Assembly: GCA_018830205.1 (NCBI GenBank)
Contig: JAHJSX010000001.1
Coordinates: 1 to 9,873, forward strand
Direction of reading: 5' to 3'
Length of the DNA: 9,873 nucleotides
From: an archaeon
GTDB lineage: Archaea > Hydrothermarchaeota > Hydrothermarchaeia > Hydrothermarchaeales > Hydrothermarchaeaceae
Position numbers and translations under genes: made by a program. Positions 6,560-9,873 of the stretch are shown here, piece after piece; the first letter of the stretch is position 1, and each line of letters begins with the position of its first letter. The notes beneath the pieces were generated by a model. It made no database searches and was not told the DNA's origin. It worked only from the letters and a program-made list of their open reading frames with translations.

Positions 6560-7570
6560 ATGGTAACGATTTTAACAGGAGGACAGTGGGGAGATGAGGG
6601 GAAAGGAAAGATAATAAGCTATCTTTGTCTAAATGACAATCCTGATATCATAGCAAGGGCCGGCGTTGGCCCAAATGCAGGACACACTGTTGTTTACAAG
6701 GGCAAGAAATACCCGCTGCGGCTTACGCCTTCCGGCTTTCTGAATAAGCATGCTAGGCTTCTTATTGGTGCCGGCGTGCTTGTAAACCCTGATGTTATTT
6801 TGGGTGAGATTAAAAGTCTTGGAATCGAGAACAGGATTGGCATTGACAAGAGGGCAGGGATAATAGAGCAGGACCACATCGAGAGAGACAAAAAATCTGA
6901 CCATCTTGCCACCACTATTGGAAGCACCGGCACAGGCTGCGGACCCGCAAATATCGACAGGGCAAACAGGTCGCTTAAGCTGGCGGCGGACATAGAATCA
7001 CTAAAGCCGTACCTGACAGATGTGCCGCTGGAAATGAATGAAGCCATAAATGCCGGCAAGAATGTATTCATCGAGGGCTCGCAGGGATTTGGACTCAGCC
7101 TTTTCTATGGGACATACCCCTTTGTAACTTCCAAAGACACAAATGCAGGCATGGCGTGCGTTGACCTTGGGATAGGGCCAAGAAAAGTCAAGGAGGTCAT
7201 TGTCGTGTTCAAATCATTCCCGAGCAGGGTAGGGGAAGGGCCGTTTCCAACACTCATGTCCGAGGCGGAAGCGCAGCGGCGCGGGATACAGGAATTTGGA
7301 ACGGTAACAGGACGGGCAAGGCGCTCCGGCACATTTGATTTTGAGCTGGCAAAGTATTCTGCAATGGTGAATTCGGCAAGCCAGATTGCACTTACATGCG
7401 TTGATTATTTTGACAGGAGTTACGCTGGTGTGCGGGAGTACGACAAGCTTTCACCAAAGATGCGGGAATTCGTAGAAAAGGTGGAGCGTGAGGTGGATGT
7501 GCCTGTGACCATCATATCAACCGGCCCTGACCTTGAAGATACGATTGACCTTCGAGAGGAAAAACTATGA
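6560..7570 (+). CDS. purA: Adenylosuccinate synthetase
   Basis: Joins IMP and aspartate at the expense of GTP, the first of two steps from IMP to AMP. The 336-residue length fits the short archaeal form; bacterial enzymes have about 430. The N-terminal phosphate loop reads GGQWGDEGKGK (7-17) with catalytic D12, and H42 lies in NAGHT. IEGSQG (171-176), the VTSKDTNAG segment (189-197) and GTVTGRARRSGTFD (247-260) form the IMP and aspartate sites. STGPDLEDTI (320-329) is the guanine-binding region; the bacterial motif has Arg where this has Leu324. ATG 6560 starts right at the conserved MVTILTGGQWG, so no other start is needed. The TGA stop overlaps the pyrG ATG (ATGA), so the two are translationally linked. 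Confidence 0.95.
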   Translation: MVTILTGGQWGDEGKGKIISYLCLNDNPDIIARAGVGPNAGHTVVYKGKKYPLRLTPSGFLNKHARLLIGAGVLVNPDVILGEIKSLGIENRIGIDKRAGIIEQDHIERDKKSDHLATTIGSTGTGCGPANIDRANRSLKLAADIESLKPYLTDVPLEMNEAINAGKNVFIEGSQGFGLSLFYGTYPFVTSKDTNAGMACVDLGIGPRKVKEVIVVFKSFPSRVGEGPFPTLMSEAEAQRRGIQEFGTVTGRARRSGTFDFELAKYSAMVNSASQIALTCVDYFDRSYAGVREYDKLSPKMREFVEKVEREVDVPVTIISTGPDLEDTIDLREEKL

Positions 7571-9165
7571 CGAAATACATCTTCGTTACGGGGGGTGTCC
7601 TATCGGGCCTTGGGAAGGGAGTGACCGCCGCCTCTATTGGACTCATCCTGAGAAGCAGGGGCATCAAAGTTGATATCTGTAAAATCGACCCATACCTGAA
7701 TGTTGACCCGGGGCTCATGAACCCCTACCAGCACGGCGAGGTATGGGTTACAAGAGATGGGTATGAAGCCGACCTTGATTTCGGGCATTACGAGCGATTT
7801 CTCGATGTCGAAATTGACAAGGACCACAATATAACAACAGGTAAAGTGTACCTATCGGTACTTGAAAAGGAACGCATTGGAGAGTATCTGGGGCAGACTG
7901 TTCAGATAATCCCGCATGTCACTGACGAGATAAAAAAGCAGCTTGAAAAAATTGCACAGATGAACAACCCTGACATCTTGATAGTTGAGATTGGCGGTAC
8001 AACAGGCGACATAGAAAGCATGCCGTTCCTTGAGGCGCTTCGCCAGATACGTATGGAGAATGGGAAGTCAAACGTCCTTTTTATTCATGTTACATTGGTT
8101 CCGACACTGGAAGCTGTAGGGGAGCCAAAAACAAAACCTACGCAGCACAGCGTAAAGGAACTAAGGGCCATTGGCATACAGCCGGACATTCTGGTATGCC
8201 GGTCAGGAAAAGAGCTGCCCAATGAGACCAAGGCAAAGCTTTCGCTCTTTTGCGATGTCAGGAAGCTTGATGTCATCAGCAACAACGATGTGGAAAGCGT
8301 GTATGAGGTGCCGCTTGTTTTGGAAAAACAGAGTCTTGGCGATAACATACTTGACAGACTGAATATCAGGGAAAAGAAGCATGACATGAAAAATTGGGAA
8401 AAGTATATCCATAAAATGAAAAATCCAAAGAGTGAGGTGGAGATTGCAGTTGTTGGAAAATACACGGACCTCCTGGATTCTTATATAAGCATAGTTGAGG
8501 CACTAAAGCATGCAGGCACTGCAAATGATGCAAAGGTAAATATCAAGTGGGTGGAATCCATAGACCTTGAGAATAACCCAAAGAGGGTTAGTGAACTTGA
8601 GGGGGTTGACGGCATCCTTGTGCCAGGGGGTTTCGGGGAGCGTGGAAGCGAGGGAAAGATCATCTCGATAAAATATGCAAGGGAAAACAAAATACCCTAC
8701 TTTGGCATATGCTTTGGGTTCCAGCTGGCAGTGGTGGAGTTCGCACGAAATGTTGCCGGCATGAAGAAGGCGCACTCAATTGAATTAAATCCAAAAACAA
8801 CACAGCCCGTGATAGACATACTCCCTGAACAAAAGAAAATCAAGCAGATGGGCGGGACCATGCGGCTTGGAGAGATTCCTTTTACAATTAAAGCAGGCAC
8901 CATGGCCTACAAAATATACAATAAAAAAGAGGTTGGGGAGCGCCACAGGCACCGCTTCGAGGTCAACCCAAAATACATTGCAAAATTTGAAAAGCTGGGA
9001 ATGAAATTTTCCGCGAAAAGTGACAAGAACCGTAGGATGGAGATACTTGAAATACCTGCTCACCCCTTCTTCATTGCAACACAGTTCCATCCAGAATTCA
9101 AATCACGGCCGCAGAGGCCCTCGCCTGTTTTTGATGCATTCATTAAGGCAGCGCTGAAGAAGTGA
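7567..9165 (+). CDS. pyrG: CTP synthase
   Basis: A 532-residue enzyme that aminates UTP to CTP using ATP and glutamine. The N-terminal ligase domain (about 1-265) has the P-loop GGVLSGLGKG (9-18), D71 and E141 as metal ligands, and the KTKPTQHSVKEL segment (188-199) of the UTP site. The class I glutaminase domain (about 290-532) has the nucleophile elbow GICFGFQ with Cys382, GGTMRLG, ERHRHRFEVN and the FHPE pair His508-Glu510, so the catalytic triad is intact. Differences from the family include VWVTRDGYEAD (59-69) where [11 protein letters not shown] is usual, and GICFGFQ for GICLGMQ. The start, ATG 7567, overlaps the purA stop and has GAGG (7556-7559) 7 bases upstream. CTP synthase is normally inhibited by CTP and stimulated by GTP, whose synthesis is encoded next door. 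Confidence 0.97.
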   Translation: MTKYIFVTGGVLSGLGKGVTAASIGLILRSRGIKVDICKIDPYLNVDPGLMNPYQHGEVWVTRDGYEADLDFGHYERFLDVEIDKDHNITTGKVYLSVLEKERIGEYLGQTVQIIPHVTDEIKKQLEKIAQMNNPDILIVEIGGTTGDIESMPFLEALRQIRMENGKSNVLFIHVTLVPTLEAVGEPKTKPTQHSVKELRAIGIQPDILVCRSGKELPNETKAKLSLFCDVRKLDVISNNDVESVYEVPLVLEKQSLGDNILDRLNIREKKHDMKNWEKYIHKMKNPKSEVEIAVVGKYTDLLDSYISIVEALKHAGTANDAKVNIKWVESIDLENNPKRVSELEGVDGILVPGGFGERGSEGKIISIKYARENKIPYFGICFGFQLAVVEFARNVAGMKKAHSIELNPKTTQPVIDILPEQKKIKQMGGTMRLGEIPFTIKAGTMAYKIYNKKEVGERHRHRFEVNPKYIAKFEKLGMKFSAKSDKNRRMEILEIPAHPFFIATQFHPEFKSRPQRPSPVFDAFIKAALKK

Positions 9166-9170
9166 TATTG

Positions 9171-9873
9171 ATGTTTGATGTAACTGGTTTTATTGACGAG
9201 CAAATCAAAGAGATAAAAGAGCAGATTGGTGACAAAACTGCCATCATTGCACTTTCCGGGGGTGTGGACAGCGCGGTTGCAGCAGTGCTTGTGCACAGGG
9301 CAGTGGGTGAGCACCTTACATCGGTGTTTGTAAATCATGGCTTCATGAGAAAGGGGGAGGAAGAAGAGATAATCAAGGTTTTCAAGGAAGACCTTGGGAT
9401 GAACCTTATCGTGATAAACGCTGAAGACAGGTTCTTTGATAAGCTGGTTGGTGTAAGCGACCCCGAAGAAAAACGAAAGGTCATTGGTAATGAGTTTATC
9501 TATGTCTTTGAGGAGGAGGCAAAGAAGTTAAATGCAGATATTCTCGTGCAGGGCACAATTGCGCCTGATTGGATAGAAAGCGAGGGAGGGATAAAAAGCC
9601 ATCACAATGTTTCGGGGCTCCCCTCTGGCATGGTACTCAAACTAGTCGAACCCTTGCGTGACTTATACAAGGACGAAGTCAGGAAAGTTGCAAGGGAGCT
9701 TGGACTTCCTGAGAGCGTCTCCGAGAGGATGCCGTTTCCGGGTCCGGGTCTTGCTGTGAGGGTGCTTGGAGAGGTCACGCGAGAGAAGGTCGCAATTGTA
9801 AGAGAAGCGAATGCGATAGTTGAGGAAGAGATAAGAAATGCCGGGCTTGCACCCTGGCAGATGCTTGCAGCGA
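9171..9873 (+). CDS. guaA: GMP synthase ATP-pyrophosphatase subunit, 3' end beyond the window
   Basis: The frame is open from ATG 9171 to the window edge, giving 234 residues. It has the PP-loop SGGVDS (29-34), the QGTIAPDWIESEGGIKSHHN stretch (from residue 127) and FPGPGLAVRVLG (189-200), all characteristic of the XMP-adenylating half of GMP synthase. This half activates XMP with ATP and aminates it to GMP. Bacterial GuaA begins with a fused glutaminase domain, but here the protein starts directly with the ATPase, as in most archaea (GuaAb form), so a separate glutaminase subunit must exist elsewhere. Family length is about 305-310, so roughly 70-75 C-terminal residues, the dimerisation region, are missing only because the window stops. 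It begins 6 bases after the pyrG stop; GTGA (9162-9165), overlapping that stop, can serve as its ribosome-binding site. Confidence 0.95.
   Translation, partial: MFDVTGFIDEQIKEIKEQIGDKTAIIALSGGVDSAVAAVLVHRAVGEHLTSVFVNHGFMRKGEEEEIIKVFKEDLGMNLIVINAEDRFFDKLVGVSDPEEKRKVIGNEFIYVFEEEAKKLNADILVQGTIAPDWIESEGGIKSHHNVSGLPSGMVLKLVEPLRDLYKDEVRKVARELGLPESVSERMPFPGPGLAVRVLGEVTREKVAIVREANAIVEEEIRNAGLAPWQMLAA

Noticed and set aside
1..9873. tRNA genes, CRISPR arrays, mobile elements, riboswitches
   Set aside because: Reading both strands found no repeat-spacer pattern, terminal repeats, transposase or integrase motifs, or tRNA-like cloverleaf; nearly all sequence is explained by conserved genes.

Overview
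The window is a piece of an archaeal chromosome made almost entirely of housekeeping genes. The archaeal assignment rests on a PCNA-type sliding clamp, the iron-sulfur large subunit of a eukaryotic/archaeal-type DNA primase (PriL), a short-form adenylosuccinate synthetase of about 336 residues, a GMP synthase ATPase subunit that is not fused to its glutaminase, and promoters with archaeal TATA elements lying about 25-40 bases before start codons, giving leaderless or nearly leaderless mRNAs. The lineage cannot be fixed further from sequence reading alone; a euryarchaeal or DPANN-type archaeon is possible. I saw no tRNA, rRNA, CRISPR array, insertion sequence, integrase or other sign of an accessory island, and no stretch longer than about 180 bases lacks a gene.

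Layout. Bases 1-206 hold the C-terminal end of a polyprenyl (geranylgeranyl-type) diphosphate synthase. It converges, with a 4-base overlap, on a small two-CBS-domain protein on the minus strand (203-616). A 180-base divergent intergenic region separates that gene from leuA (797-2317). This region carries both promoters, an inverted repeat and a chain of tiny overlapping ORFs running into leuA. Next is a DNA replication block: a small RPA-like OB-fold protein (2350-2685), the sliding clamp pcn (2690-3433) and priL (3518-4690). Bases 4735-6516 encode glmS (glucosamine-6-phosphate synthase). The last block is a nucleotide-synthesis operon: purA (6560-7570), pyrG (7567-9165, start overlapping the purA stop) and the ATPase subunit of GMP synthase (9171 to beyond the window end).

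How the genes fit together. The OB-fold protein and PCNA appear co-transcribed, and PriL follows, so this segment supplies single-strand binding, clamp and priming functions. The last four genes all perform amination reactions: GlmS and PyrG carry their own glutaminase domains, GMP synthase receives ammonia from a separate subunit, and PurA uses aspartate. Together they feed amino sugars, AMP, CTP and GMP.

No clear new system is visible. The points most worth a second look are the RPA-like OB protein coupled to PCNA, a Glu-to-Met change in the normally conserved SAED motif of LeuA, the micro-ORF chain before leuA, and the divergent GlmS active-site loops.
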